Positions 1 through 8,954 of a stretch of 64,000 nucleotides of DNA are shown here, one piece after another. The stretch is from Anatilimnocola aggregata. Its GTDB lineage: Bacteria; Planctomycetota; Planctomycetia; Pirellulales; Pirellulaceae. The notes beneath the pieces were generated by a model. It had not been told where the DNA came from and did not search any database. It was given only the letters and a program-made list of their open reading frames with translations. The stretch spans positions 1,364,001 to 1,428,000 of the forward strand of contig NZ_CP036274.1 of assembly GCF_007747655.1 (NCBI RefSeq). The letters run 5' to 3'. Within the stretch, counting starts at the first letter, position 1; each line of letters begins with the position of its first letter. The position numbers were made by a program, and so were the translations under genes.

Positions 1-29
1 CACTGACAGCTAACCAAAAGAGCTTGCAA

Positions 30-108
30 CTGAGCCGGAAGCGTGAGCACCGGGAGTTGTCCAGCTCAGGACCTCGCATAGCTCCGGGCGCTTTCGCTTC
101 CGGCTCAG
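30..108. repeat. Long imperfect hairpin after the DUF1549 gene
   Basis: Positions 30-56 pair with 82-108: the outer 14 bp (CTGAGCCGGAAGCG against its complement) are perfect and the next 13 positions pair with three mismatches and one G-T wobble, leaving a 25-nt loop. It begins 16 nt past the stop of the minus-strand DUF1549/1553 gene. There is no clear T-run, so it is either an atypical terminator, an mRNA 3' stabiliser or a dispersed palindromic repeat. Confidence 0.6.
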
Positions 109-124
109 CATCAATCCATCGTAC

Positions 125-2566
125 TTAGTGATTGAACAAAAACTCGCGCGAATTCAGAATCGCCCAGAAGACGTCTTCCAAACCGGCGGTGGGAGTTTCG
201 GACGCGTTGACCGTTGTCATCAGCCGTTCCACTTCCTCGGGTTGCGGCTTGCGCGACAGGCAGCGGACGTAGAGCGATTCAATGATCTCGGGAGGCGTTT
301 TTTTCTCGGCAACCAACTTGCGAACGATGCCGCCGGCCGCAATCTTCCCTTGCACGGTTGACCCGTTAATCATGTGCAAAGCCTGCGAAAGAGTCGGATC
401 GGTCTTCGAATCCGCAGCACAGACGGTGTCGCGGGGCGCGCGGCCGAAGGTCGTCAAGAAGTAATTGCTGGTGCGTCCATCGGCAATTTGCACCGCGCGG
501 GCGCCCACCGGCAGGCCGCGAAATTTATCGGGGGCACCGGTGACCTGGCTGATGCAATCGAGCAACATTTCGGCGGGTATACGGCGGACGTTGCCGTGCG
601 CGAAGTTGCGGGAGTCGGTCATGTTCGATTCATTCCGCTCGACCGAGCGCTGATACGTCTGCGAGTTGCAGATGTCGCGCACCAGTTGCTTGAAGTCGTA
701 CTTGTACTCGATAAGCTTCTTGCCAAGCTTTTCGAACAATTCAGGATTGCTGGCTGGGTTGCTGACGCGAATGTCGTCGACCGGCTCAATAATTCCCTTG
801 CCAAAGAAGTGGGCCCACACCCGGTTGGCCACGCTGGTTGCGAAGAACGGATTTTCGGATGAAGTCATCCAATCGGCGAGGACCGCGCGGCGATCCTTCC
901 CGGCGACATCGGCCACCTGACCGCCGAGGAATTTCGGTGCCATGTTCCTGCCGCCTACCGGATGTTTCACTTCGCCACCGCCGCTGTTGAAGACGATGAT
1001 CTCGCGGTAGTCTTCGCTCTGCTTGCGACCAATCTGCGAGAAGAACGCCGCAAAACTGTAGTAATCGTCCATCGTCCAGCGATCGAACGGATGGTTGTGA
1101 CACTGAGCGCACTGCGTTCGGATGCCAAAGAAGACTTGTGCGACATTCTCCGCAGTTTTTAGCGTGTCGCGTTCAATTTGATAGAAGTTTGTCCCCGGAC
1201 TCTTAAAGGTACCTCCCGAAGAGCTCAGCAGGTCGCGAACCATTTTGTCCAGCGGGACATCGTTGGCAACTTGATCGGTGACCCAACTCGAGTAGAGGAA
1301 GATCGACTTGTAGCTGACCTGGTTGCTCGATTTCATCATCAAGAGTTCGGACCACTTCATGGCCCAGATTTCAGAGAATTCCTTCCGTTCGAGCAGGCGG
1401 TCGATCAGTTTGGACCGCTTGGCCGGATCGGCATCGCCCATGAATGCGAGGAACTCTTCTTCTGTCGGCAGCGTGCCCGTAATATCGAGCGAAACGCGGC
1501 GAATGAACTGTTCGTCGGTGCAGAGGCCGCTGGGGAGAATGCGCACCTTCTTGAGCTTGGCACCGACCAATTCGTCGACATAGTTGCCGGTGATGGCTGG
1601 CGGCGTGTACATCAACTCCTTCGGCAGGACCAACACCTGGTTGCCGACGGTGTGCGTTTCGAACCGCGCCATCACAAAGGCTTCGCCACGAGCTGCAGCC
1701 GTGACCAGACCATCCTGAGTGATCGGCGCGCTGTTGTCGTTATTGGTCATGAAGGTCGCGAGCGAGGTGATGTCGCGATCGGTACCGTCGGCATAGCGAG
1801 CCCGGGCGATAAACTGCTGCGTGGCACCTTCACCTTCGAGGACTGCACTTGGCGGATAAAGATCGACACCGACCACGGCGGGCGTGGGAGCGGCATCGTT
1901 CGGAGCGCCGGCTTCGAGCCAGCGGAGCAGCGTGGCGTAATGCTCGGTGTCGTCGCCAAACCGCTTGCCGCCGGTATGCGGCACGCTGCCGATGGACTTC
2001 TCCATCAGCAGGCTATCTTTGGGGGAACCGAGGTTGATGCGACGGGCACCCGCTTCGCGCGTGAGGCGGTGGTAGTCACCTTGAGGATCGAAACCGAACA
2101 GCGAAAGACGGAAGCCGTCTTTACCGCGAGCTGCGCCGTGGCAACTGCCGGTGTTGCAACCGCCCCGCATGAAGACTGGCATCACGTCGAGCTGAAAGCT
2201 GATGCCGCGATCGGCAGCCGCGTCTTTCACTTCGATGGTCGCTTCCGCCTTCAGCCCTTGATACTCGGCGCTGAGCGTCGTGTTGCCGTCGGTCGTGGGA
2301 AACAGGGTGTTGCGGTCGAGCTTGCAGAGCTTATCGTCGCCCAGCTTGATCGACGATTGGGCCGTGACATCCAGCGTGACGCCATCTTCGCGCGTTGCCA
2401 CAATGACAAACCGCTGCAGATCCTGCTTGGTGCTCAGGTGCACATCGGGCGGATAGACGTTGAGCGCCGTGATCTTTCCCTCAGCCATCGCCGCGGTGGT
2501 AGCCGCCAGCGAAATGCCAAGTGACAGCCCCAGGCTTTTCCACCAGCCAAAGTATTGCTGCGACAC
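125..2566 (-). CDS. DUF1549/DUF1553 secreted protein with Ig-like domains
   Basis: An 813-residue planctomycete-type secreted protein of unknown biochemical role. The start is GTG with a GGAGAG ribosome site six bases upstream. Residues 1-28 form a signal peptide ending near ATTAAMAEG. Two bacterial Ig-like (Big_2-type) segments, about 30-113 and 230-315, flank a cysteine motif GGCNTGSCHG near residue 137 that resembles a degenerate cytochrome c site. The DUF1549 (PSCyt2) region runs about 330-530 and includes CAQCHNHPFD near 490, a true CxxCH. DUF1553 (PSD1) covers about 570-800. It is the last gene of an operon behind DUF1501 and PPC genes, a combination common in planctomycetes. Role in extracytoplasmic binding or redox chemistry is inference only. 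Confidence 0.9.
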   Translation of the reverse strand: MSQQYFGWWKSLGLSLGISLAATTAAMAEGKITALNVYPPDVHLSTKQDLQRFVIVATREDGVTLDVTAQSSIKLGDDKLCKLDRNTLFPTTDGNTTLSAEYQGLKAEATIEVKDAAADRGISFQLDVMPVFMRGGCNTGSCHGAARGKDGFRLSLFGFDPQGDYHRLTREAGARRINLGSPKDSLLMEKSIGSVPHTGGKRFGDDTEHYATLLRWLEAGAPNDAAPTPAVVGVDLYPPSAVLEGEGATQQFIARARYADGTDRDITSLATFMTNNDNSAPITQDGLVTAAARGEAFVMARFETHTVGNQVLVLPKELMYTPPAITGNYVDELVGAKLKKVRILPSGLCTDEQFIRRVSLDITGTLPTEEEFLAFMGDADPAKRSKLIDRLLERKEFSEIWAMKWSELLMMKSSNQVSYKSIFLYSSWVTDQVANDVPLDKMVRDLLSSSGGTFKSPGTNFYQIERDTLKTAENVAQVFFGIRTQCAQCHNHPFDRWTMDDYYSFAAFFSQIGRKQSEDYREIIVFNSGGGEVKHPVGGRNMAPKFLGGQVADVAGKDRRAVLADWMTSSENPFFATSVANRVWAHFFGKGIIEPVDDIRVSNPASNPELFEKLGKKLIEYKYDFKQLVRDICNSQTYQRSVERNESNMTDSRNFAHGNVRRIPAEMLLDCISQVTGAPDKFRGLPVGARAVQIADGRTSNYFLTTFGRAPRDTVCAADSKTDPTLSQALHMINGSTVQGKIAAGGIVRKLVAEKKTPPEIIESLYVRCLSRKPQPEEVERLMTTVNASETPTAGLEDVFWAILNSREFLFNH

Positions 2567-2662
2567 GTGAATCTCTCCGGTATGAAATGATCGTTTGGTT
2601 TGTTGAGTGTTTCGTGTGTTGCAAGTGGCTGAACCCGGTGCGGCTCAGCCACTCACCCCGGT

Positions 2663-2688
2663 CCTCTCCCCAGAGTGCTGGGGAGAGG
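2663..2688. terminator. Perfect 11-bp hairpin between PPC and DUF1549 genes
   Basis: CCTCTCCCCAG and its exact complement are separated by the 4-nt loop AGTG. It lies 16 nt beyond the PPC gene stop and about 100 nt before the next start on the same strand. No T-run follows, so an intercistronic attenuator, processing site or dispersed repeat fits as well as a terminator. Confidence 0.5.
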
Positions 2689-2704
2689 GAGTGAATACTG
2701 CAGA

Positions 2705-5149
2705 CTATTTCTTTTCAGCTTGTTCTTTTTCGAGCCGCAACTGTTCGAGTCGCGACAGCCGCTTCTTTTCTGGCGGCTTCTCGGTCGTGGGCATTGGCAT
2801 GGGCGTGGGAGTCGTGGCTGGCTTTGGCGCGTCGACCTTGGGAGGCAGCGGAGCATCGATCCGCAGTTCACCCGGGCCGAGCGTGTGGGCGACTTCTTCG
2901 CCATCTTGCTGGAACTTCGAAATGGTCATCAGCGTGGTGTACTTGCCGGGACGAGCATCTTTGATGACGGTCACCGGGAAGACGATTTCGGTGGTGTCCT
3001 TGGTGAACTTCACCGGTGTGGAAGTGGCACCGTTCGGCAGACCAACCAATTCGCAGGTTGCCTCACCAGGAAAGTCCATCAGCTTTTCGACCTTGGCGAC
3101 GAACTCCGTCGCCTGACCTTGTTCGCAAACACCTTTATCGAAGGTGAACTTGAAGTATTGTTCGGCGATGGTGAGGTCGATGAACTGCGTGGCAACTTCG
3201 ACCTTACCACCTTCGTGCGGTCCCGTGCCGAGGGCGACGATTTTCGAAACACCCAGCGCGGCATTGGCGTTGGCTGTCATGGGAATCACGGTTTCATTTT
3301 GATTCTCGGGAATCACGGCGCTTACCGATGAGCCAACACCGTTCGGGTTGTAGAGCAACTTGACGGCGATGGGAGCGGTGTAACCCATGGCCCGCGTGGC
3401 AACGACTTTGAGCGACATGCTGCCGTTACGAACGAGAGGGACCTTGGGTTGCACGAGGTCGATCTTGAACGGGGAGTCAGCCGCCAGCGCGACAGCCATG
3501 CGGTCGGCATTGTGCCCCCAGACGTCGTTGTTGTTTTCGCCGCGAATGAGCATCGTCCGCTGATCGAAACGGCCTTCCATCGTGATGGCGGGATCGGCGG
3601 ACTTCGGATGCAGATAGGCGAGAGCGCCACTGGGATTCGCGTCGGCGGCAGCGGTGAAGAGGACAGGAACTTCGGTCTTGCCAGCTGTAAACGGAAGGGC
3701 CTCCAGCGTCATGCCGGGAGGGAGTGTGGTGCTTTCTAGCGTGAAGTCGCCGCTGAAGTTCTGCCGCTGGGCGTTGACCATTAGGGCCATGCGATTGCCG
3801 CGATGCACGATGAGCGTGGTCGGAATGTATTGCACTTTTTCTGGCAATCCGACCACGACTGTCGGCTTGATTTCGGTGATCTCAACGCGATAGACGTAGC
3901 TCGGACCGCCGCCGTTCAAGTGGTCGCGCACCGAGACGAAATAGTCGCCATCGGCGGGCGAATTAAACCGGGCGTAGCTATCGGGACCACCGCTGTCGTC
4001 GTTGTTGGTGATGTTAGCTCCCTTGGCATTATGAATCACCAGCACCGAATCGAGTGGTGAACGCAACGGCTTGCGGGCGTAAACGCGCACGTCGAACTGC
4101 TGCCCCTTCTTCGCGGTGAACTTATGAAAGTCGATATCGCCGGGCTGTTCGATAATGCCATTGAGCGCCAGCGGAGCAGGGCCACCGGGCGAGGCTTGTT
4201 CAAACGTGTTGTTGGGCTCGACTTCCAAAGCGTTGGCCAGGTCGATGACGCGAACTGGATTGGGCGAAGGAGAAATACCCTGATCGTCCTGGGCGTAAAC
4301 ACCGGGCTGGCCATCGTTAGTGCTGGGGATGGTCATGCTGGTCGTGAATTCACCGGCTGCGTCACCGATCCATTTGGCTTGAATCTGCTCGCCCGGCCGG
4401 CCACCAGCTGGATAGACCGCGGTGGGGCGAGGGAACGAACCGACGTGCAATCGATAAGCGGCACCACCGCCACCGAAGGAACTCTCGCGAACCTGTATGA
4501 CGTACTTGCCTTCTTCGGGAGCTACGATCGAACAGAGCGAGTCCTGGTAGAGAAGGGATGCGTCGTCGCTGCGAGCGAGTTCGAAGCGGGCTTCGTTCAG
4601 AATGGCCACGTAGGGATCGAACTGCACATTACCGAGACGCAGACCTTCGCACTCGACATTCAGTCGCTGACCCTTCTTGAGTTCGACCACGTAGTTATCG
4701 AGATCTTCGTTGGCACACGTACCGCTGATGGTTACGTTCATGGCCACTTGCTGCGGCGCGGTGAACAGATTGTTCGGTTCGACTTCGGCCACTTCCGGCA
4801 TGGGACCGACGGTGAACGTTCGCATGTTGCTGATGCCGCCGGCAGAAGCCAAACGAACGGCGTGAATGCCCAGGCGGCAATCGGCTGCGATGGCCAACTT
4901 GGCGACAACCTTATTGTCCTTGTCGGGCGTGAGAGACTTCACCTCAATGCCAGGCGAATAAAACAGCAACTGCTTGGCATCGCCCAGGCGACTGCCGTTG
5001 AAAGTGACGTCGACTTCCGTCCCGCGCTGCACCCCGGTGGGAGACATCTGACCGATGTTAGGCTCGACCGCTTGAACAACGGCGGTCAGCAGTGAACCAG
5101 CAGCGACCAGAAGGGCGAGAGTGCGCAGCCCAAAACGAAGACGATTCAT
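2705..5149 (-). CDS. Secreted protein with PPC (pre-peptidase C-terminal) domains
   Basis: An 814-residue exported protein with a signal peptide (about residues 1-28, ending VVQAVEP). After an IPT/Ig-like first segment (residues about 30-125) there are two PPC-type beta-sandwich domains, recognisable by EVEPNN at the start of each (near 130 and 310) and by the DxDxY/DIDFHKF strand pattern. Further Ig-like beta segments follow to about residue 760, and the last 50 residues are proline-rich then a charged RLEQLRLEKEQAEKK helix. There is no protease domain. It sits between the DUF1501 and DUF1549 genes on the same strand, with 138 and 201 bp gaps, and is likely an envelope or extracellular binding partner of these. 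The exact function is unknown. Confidence 0.85.
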   Translation of the reverse strand: MNRLRFGLRTLALLVAAGSLLTAVVQAVEPNIGQMSPTGVQRGTEVDVTFNGSRLGDAKQLLFYSPGIEVKSLTPDKDNKVVAKLAIAADCRLGIHAVRLASAGGISNMRTFTVGPMPEVAEVEPNNLFTAPQQVAMNVTISGTCANEDLDNYVVELKKGQRLNVECEGLRLGNVQFDPYVAILNEARFELARSDDASLLYQDSLCSIVAPEEGKYVIQVRESSFGGGGAAYRLHVGSFPRPTAVYPAGGRPGEQIQAKWIGDAAGEFTTSMTIPSTNDGQPGVYAQDDQGISPSPNPVRVIDLANALEVEPNNTFEQASPGGPAPLALNGIIEQPGDIDFHKFTAKKGQQFDVRVYARKPLRSPLDSVLVIHNAKGANITNNDDSGGPDSYARFNSPADGDYFVSVRDHLNGGGPSYVYRVEITEIKPTVVVGLPEKVQYIPTTLIVHRGNRMALMVNAQRQNFSGDFTLESTTLPPGMTLEALPFTAGKTEVPVLFTAAADANPSGALAYLHPKSADPAITMEGRFDQRTMLIRGENNNDVWGHNADRMAVALAADSPFKIDLVQPKVPLVRNGSMSLKVVATRAMGYTAPIAVKLLYNPNGVGSSVSAVIPENQNETVIPMTANANAALGVSKIVALGTGPHEGGKVEVATQFIDLTIAEQYFKFTFDKGVCEQGQATEFVAKVEKLMDFPGEATCELVGLPNGATSTPVKFTKDTTEIVFPVTVIKDARPGKYTTLMTISKFQQDGEEVAHTLGPGELRIDAPLPPKVDAPKPATTPTPMPMPTTEKPPEKKRLSRLEQLRLEKEQAEKK

Positions 5150-5298
5150 ACCGGAATCTCGCTAAGCGGGAAGTTGCCTTGGAGCGGGCGAAGGAAACCA
5201 CATTGGCCAGGCGGGAAGTCGCGGGAGTGTGCGAAAATTCGGTGCGAATTAGCGCCTGGCGACGAGGCCAATGAGCATGCGGGCAAGTTAAATGAAAC

Positions 5299-5332
5299 GC
5301 GGGGCGACAAATTCTACAACTTGCCGCCCCGC
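5299..5332. terminator. GC-rich hairpin between DUF1501 and PPC genes
   Basis: GCGGGGCG pairs with CGCCCCGC over an 18-nt loop whose ends (CAA and TTG) extend the stem. It starts 18 nt after the DUF1501 stop and is followed on the minus strand only by a weak GTTTC run. Probable attenuator or 3' end stabiliser inside the operon. Confidence 0.45.
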
Positions 5333-5350
5333 TGTATTGTAATCGAAAAA

Positions 5351-6655
5351 CTAGGCGAGCAAGCCCTTAATCACCTTGCCACCGTCGACAATTTCAATCG
5401 GGCGATCGCCGGGCGACATCAGTTCCTTGTCGGCGACAATGCCGAGTTGGTGATAGATGGTCGTGGCCAGATCTTCCGGACCAACGGCATCGGTTTCTGG
5501 TTCCGAAGCGGTCGCATTCGAGGTGCCGTAGATCGTGCCACCCTTGATACCGCCACCGGCCAACATCACGCTGAACACCTTGGGCCAGTGATCGCGACCG
5601 GCGTCCTTGTTGATCTTCGGTGTGCGGCCGAATTCGCTTGAGACCATGATCAGCGTGCTGCTGAGTTGGCCGGAGCGATCGAGATCCTTAATGAGCGCCG
5701 ACAAGCCTTGATCGAGCGAAGGCAAGGCGTTCTTCATGCCGCGAGTGATCTGGGCGTGCATGTCCCAGCCACCGTAGGTCAAGGTTACAAAGCGAGCACC
5801 GGCACCCACCAGGCGGCGAGCCATGAGCAAGCGCTGGCCGGCCGTGTTGCGGCCGTATTCATCACGCACAGCGGCCGATTCGGCTTCGATATTGAACGCT
5901 TCGCGAGCTTGCTTCGAGCTGATGAGGCTGTAGGCCCGTTCGTAGAACGTGTTCATCGCGCCGATGTTGTCCGACTTATCACGCTTGGTGAAGTAATCGT
6001 TGACGGCATCCAGGGCCGAGCGACGGCGCGTGAAACGCTCTTCGGTCACCTTCTCGGGCAAGCTCAGGTCTTGCACCTTGAACCCGGCACTGGCTGGGTC
6101 GGCACCCAAGCTGAAGGGAGCGAACGACGAACTGAGATAGCCGTTGCTGGCAAATTCGTTCGGCACGCTGGGAATGCAGACGTAAGGAGGCAGGTTATTC
6201 CGCGGGCCATACTCGTGGCTGACCACGCTACCCATGCTGGGATAGTTCAAAGCCGGGCTGGGGCGATAGCCGGTGAACATGTTGTGCGTGCCACGTTCGT
6301 GGGCCGCTTCGCCGTGCGTCATCGAGCGGATGACGGCGATCTTGTCGGCCAACTGCGACAGCTGGGGCAACGTTTCGCAGAACTGCTCGCCTGTGTTCGT
6401 CTTGATCGGGTTCAGTTCGCCACGATATTCGATCGGAGCATATGGCTTCGGATCGAACGATTCCTGATGGGCCATACCGCCCGGCAAGTAGATATGAATG
6501 ATGCTCTGGGCCTTGGCTTGCACAAAGTCGTAGTGCTTTTGATCAGCCTGAGCCGATTTCATCCGGAAGAAATCGGACAAGGTCAGACCTAAGCCACCAA
6601 CGGCGCCGACCGTTAGCATGGTCCGGCGACTCATTTGATTGCCATCGCACTTCAT
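5351..6655 (-). CDS. DUF1501 family Tat-exported protein
   Basis: A 434-residue protein of the DUF1501 family, whose fold is related to alkaline phosphatase/sulfatase enzymes. I chose the ATG at 6655 because GGAG lies seven bases upstream; an upstream in-frame start would add nine unsupported residues. A twin-arginine leader (MSRRTMLTVGAVGGLGL) predicts Tat export. Family landmarks include HIYLPGGMAHQESFDPK near residue 55, MTHGEAAHERGTHNMFTGY near 115, GWDMHAQI near 300 and SSEFGRTPKIN near 345. The first gene of the DUF1501-PPC-DUF1549 operon. In planctomycetes DUF1501 genes regularly accompany DUF1549/DUF1553 genes; the substrate is unknown. Confidence 0.9.
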   Translation of the reverse strand: MKCDGNQMSRRTMLTVGAVGGLGLTLSDFFRMKSAQADQKHYDFVQAKAQSIIHIYLPGGMAHQESFDPKPYAPIEYRGELNPIKTNTGEQFCETLPQLSQLADKIAVIRSMTHGEAAHERGTHNMFTGYRPSPALNYPSMGSVVSHEYGPRNNLPPYVCIPSVPNEFASNGYLSSSFAPFSLGADPASAGFKVQDLSLPEKVTEERFTRRRSALDAVNDYFTKRDKSDNIGAMNTFYERAYSLISSKQAREAFNIEAESAAVRDEYGRNTAGQRLLMARRLVGAGARFVTLTYGGWDMHAQITRGMKNALPSLDQGLSALIKDLDRSGQLSSTLIMVSSEFGRTPKINKDAGRDHWPKVFSVMLAGGGIKGGTIYGTSNATASEPETDAVGPEDLATTIYHQLGIVADKELMSPGDRPIEIVDGGKVIKGLLA

Positions 6656-7066
6656 AACTGTTCTCCAAGGAAGGAATTGCAAGCGGTGTAAGGGTGGGGA
6701 CAGAACCGGCGGATCAACTTTTTCTCAGCGAACGGTATTTCTTAGCAAACCGTAAGCCAGCGGGAAAATTGGCGAGCGAGTGCCAGTTGAATATGACTGG
6801 AACGTCGCCGTTGTTTCATGCTGGCAGGCTGGAAAAAATGGTTGGCAGCAATTGCTGCTCAGGTAAGTGGCTGCACAGGAGAGCGGACTTTTGTGGGAGG
6901 GAAATTGAAAAGATCGGCGCACACCCATCCATTCAATCTAATGGGTGAAATTAACCGAGTCTGCGGCGCTTGTCAAACGAAGTTAACCGAATTTGGTGGT
7001 TGAAATTCTCGCGGGCAGCTTGCTGTTCGTAGGAAAACGCCCTGCGGACCAAATCGGTAGCCACTT
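6656..7066. other. Gene-free gap upstream of the DUF1501 operon
   Basis: About 410 bases with no convincing coding sequence. It should carry the promoter of the DUF1501 operon. One short hairpin is visible (CACCCAT at 6922-6928 against ATGGGTG at 6941-6947), next to two related words, TTAACCGAG at 6951 and TTAACCGAA near 6983. No promoter boxes could be assigned with confidence. Confidence 0.4.
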
Positions 7067-7483
7067 TCATTGTTTCGGCAGCTCGATGTCGAACGTGTTC
7101 TGCCCCGACTTTACCGCGCACATCAATCCTGACGTTTCAGCCCGTTCGTAATGGTCTGGAAAGAGCCGCGGTGGGGCCTTCGTTTCGCTGCTATCAGTTG
7201 GGCCCGGTTGATTTACTGCCACCTTATATTCGCCGACTGGCGCGCCGTCATCTTTCGCATGCGTCGACAGGCGGTAGTTGCCTGCCGCATCGGTGACTCC
7301 GGTCGCGCGAACATGCTTCACCGGGTCGGTAAAGGTGACATTGAGATTCGCCGCAGGCTGCCCCTCGATGGTGACCTTGCCCTGCACGTCCCCCATGCCG
7401 CTGCCACAACCGACGGTTCCCAGGCCAGCCACCAGCAGAGCAGCAAACAGGCAAAGCCTCTTCGGCCGGCGATCGACAAACAT
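7067..7483 (-). CDS. Small lipoprotein with carboxypeptidase-regulatory-like fold
   Basis: 138 residues. The N terminus is a lipoprotein signal peptide with a lipobox-like LGTVGC, so the mature chain would begin at the cysteine near residue 26. The remainder, VQGKVTIEGQPAANLNVTF followed by GVTDAAGNYRLS, is the beta-sandwich pattern of carboxypeptidase-regulatory or transthyretin-like domains, which are binding or structural modules. An AAGGGA ribosome site lies about ten bases before the ATG. It follows the DUF1559 gene on the same strand by 225 bp; this pairing is very frequent in planctomycete genomes. No enzymatic role is implied. Confidence 0.8.
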   Translation of the reverse strand: MFVDRRPKRLCLFAALLVAGLGTVGCGSGMGDVQGKVTIEGQPAANLNVTFTDPVKHVRATGVTDAAGNYRLSTHAKDDGAPVGEYKVAVNQPGPTDSSETKAPPRLFPDHYERAETSGLMCAVKSGQNTFDIELPKQ

Positions 7484-7635
7484 GAAATTTCGTCCCTTAA
7501 TGTGCTGGAATTGGATAACTTCGCTGCGACGTAAATCAGATCGGGCGCGAGTTTGATTTCAACCTACTTGTTCATTATTTGGCCGCTTTATTGAACGCGC
7601 GCTGCCATCTCTCTCGAGATAGGCGAAGATCTGTG

Positions 7636-7659
7636 TTCAACAATTCGGCAATTGTTGAA
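7636..7659. terminator. Perfect 10-bp AT-rich hairpin after the DUF1559 gene
   Basis: TTCAACAATT and its exact complement flank the tetraloop CGGC, 49 nt beyond the DUF1559 stop. It may terminate or attenuate transcription before the downstream lipoprotein gene; no long T-run follows. Confidence 0.5.
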
Positions 7660-7708
7660 TACCCACCGGTACTTACCGAACAAGACTTACGTCATTTCGA
7701 GTTGCCGG

Positions 7709-8659
7709 TTAGTCAATGTTCGGAATGACTTCGCCATCGCGCCGGTCGCCGAGCAATTTCAAGATCGACCGATCCACCGTTTGCCGCAGTCCACGCACGG
7801 AACCGTCGCCAAACACAAACATGCATACTCCCGGATGCCAACTGCCAAACATCTTATAGCGCTCGGTCGAAAAGTTGTCTTGCGGCCCGCGAGAAAGGGA
7901 AGCTACGTGATCCATGTCTCGCACGCTGTGGCATTCGTACCAGGTCGTCTGCTCGGTGATGTAGATGTTGCCATCCGAACTCCCGCCGGTGTTTCCTCCC
8001 TTGTACATATCCTTCACATAAACATGCTTTTCGCCCAACATCGCGGTGTTACTTAGGCCGTCGGTAACACTCTTCATCGCTGTCCGTGATTCCCACATGG
8101 TACCGTTCGCTTTGCTGGCAGCCCCCACCAGCATGCCGAACAAGACGGTATCCGCCGATTGATGCTGGTGCTGGAAGTTGGCGGTCGCCACGCTGCAGAA
8201 CGCGTAATCGCCGGTGGCACCCACTTGAGGATTGGCGTCCGACTTTCGTTTGGATTCGCGCCCTCGCGTCGGGCATTGATAGACCTTCAGGCTCGCTCCA
8301 TCGAGCGCCGCAGCAGCGGGATTGGTGCTGAGGTCGTACTCGGTCGTCGTATCAAATTTTTCGTACAGAGCTTTCTGTTCGACATACGGCAGCAGCACGA
8401 TGAAACCGGTTCCCGACTTGTAAATGGAACCAGGTCCACCCAAATGCACCGGCGGCAATTTCAATGTCGTATCGTGAAAGTTGTGAACCGCTACGCCCAA
8501 TTGCTTCAGGTGATTGCTGCACTGCATTCGTCGGGCAGATTCGCGCGCGGCCTGTACCGCGGGCAGGAGCAGGGCCACCAAAACCCCGATGATCGCAATC
8601 ACCACGAGAAGTTCAACAAGCGTGAAAGCAGCGCGTCGGCGACAGGGACGCTGGGGCAT
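7709..8659 (-). CDS. DUF1559 pseudopilin-like protein with prepilin leader
   Basis: A 316-residue DUF1559 protein. The ATG at 8659 has GAGG five bases upstream; longer in-frame extensions (to 8995) are rejected because they precede the leader and lack a ribosome site. The type IV prepilin leader is FTLVELLVVIAIIGVLVALL with the Glu at +5; the residue before the Phe is Ala instead of the usual Gly. DUF1559 features are MQCSNHLKQLGVAVHNFHD just after the helix and a C-terminal FGDGSVRGL. Such proteins occur in many copies per planctomycete genome and are thought to be processed by prepilin peptidase and assembled by a type II secretion/pseudopilus-like machinery, but their function is not settled. 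Confidence 0.9.
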   Translation of the reverse strand: MPQRPCRRRAAFTLVELLVVIAIIGVLVALLLPAVQAARESARRMQCSNHLKQLGVAVHNFHDTTLKLPPVHLGGPGSIYKSGTGFIVLLPYVEQKALYEKFDTTTEYDLSTNPAAAALDGASLKVYQCPTRGRESKRKSDANPQVGATGDYAFCSVATANFQHQHQSADTVLFGMLVGAASKANGTMWESRTAMKSVTDGLSNTAMLGEKHVYVKDMYKGGNTGGSSDGNIYITEQTTWYECHSVRDMDHVASLSRGPQDNFSTERYKMFGSWHPGVCMFVFGDGSVRGLRQTVDRSILKLLGDRRDGEVIPNID

Positions 8660-8954
8660 AGAAACCTCGGCATGGCTGGGATCGGCACGAACGTGCAACC
8701 GCAGTATCAATCTGGAGAATAGACTCGAAGGAACAGTTCCGTCCTCTGAGCGAGGCCGATTGTAAACCGAGGCCGATTGTAAACTTCGTGCCCGAAATAA
8801 ACAACAAAATCGGGATCTTTTTTCGGCAGCAAGTGAAGCATCACCGGCGGCGCTTCGCGCCCGGCTTTCCTGCCCTTGGCTGGCGCACCTTTCTGCTACA
8901 ATAAAAAAGTCGGGTTTGTCCACCGACCATTTCTTTCTGCTGGATCCCTCGCTG

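Noticed and set aside
1178-2524. A 448-codon plus-strand frame opposite the DUF1549 gene
   Set aside because: Antisense shadow in GC-rich DNA; no ribosome site, no domain, and the minus strand has a clear family protein.
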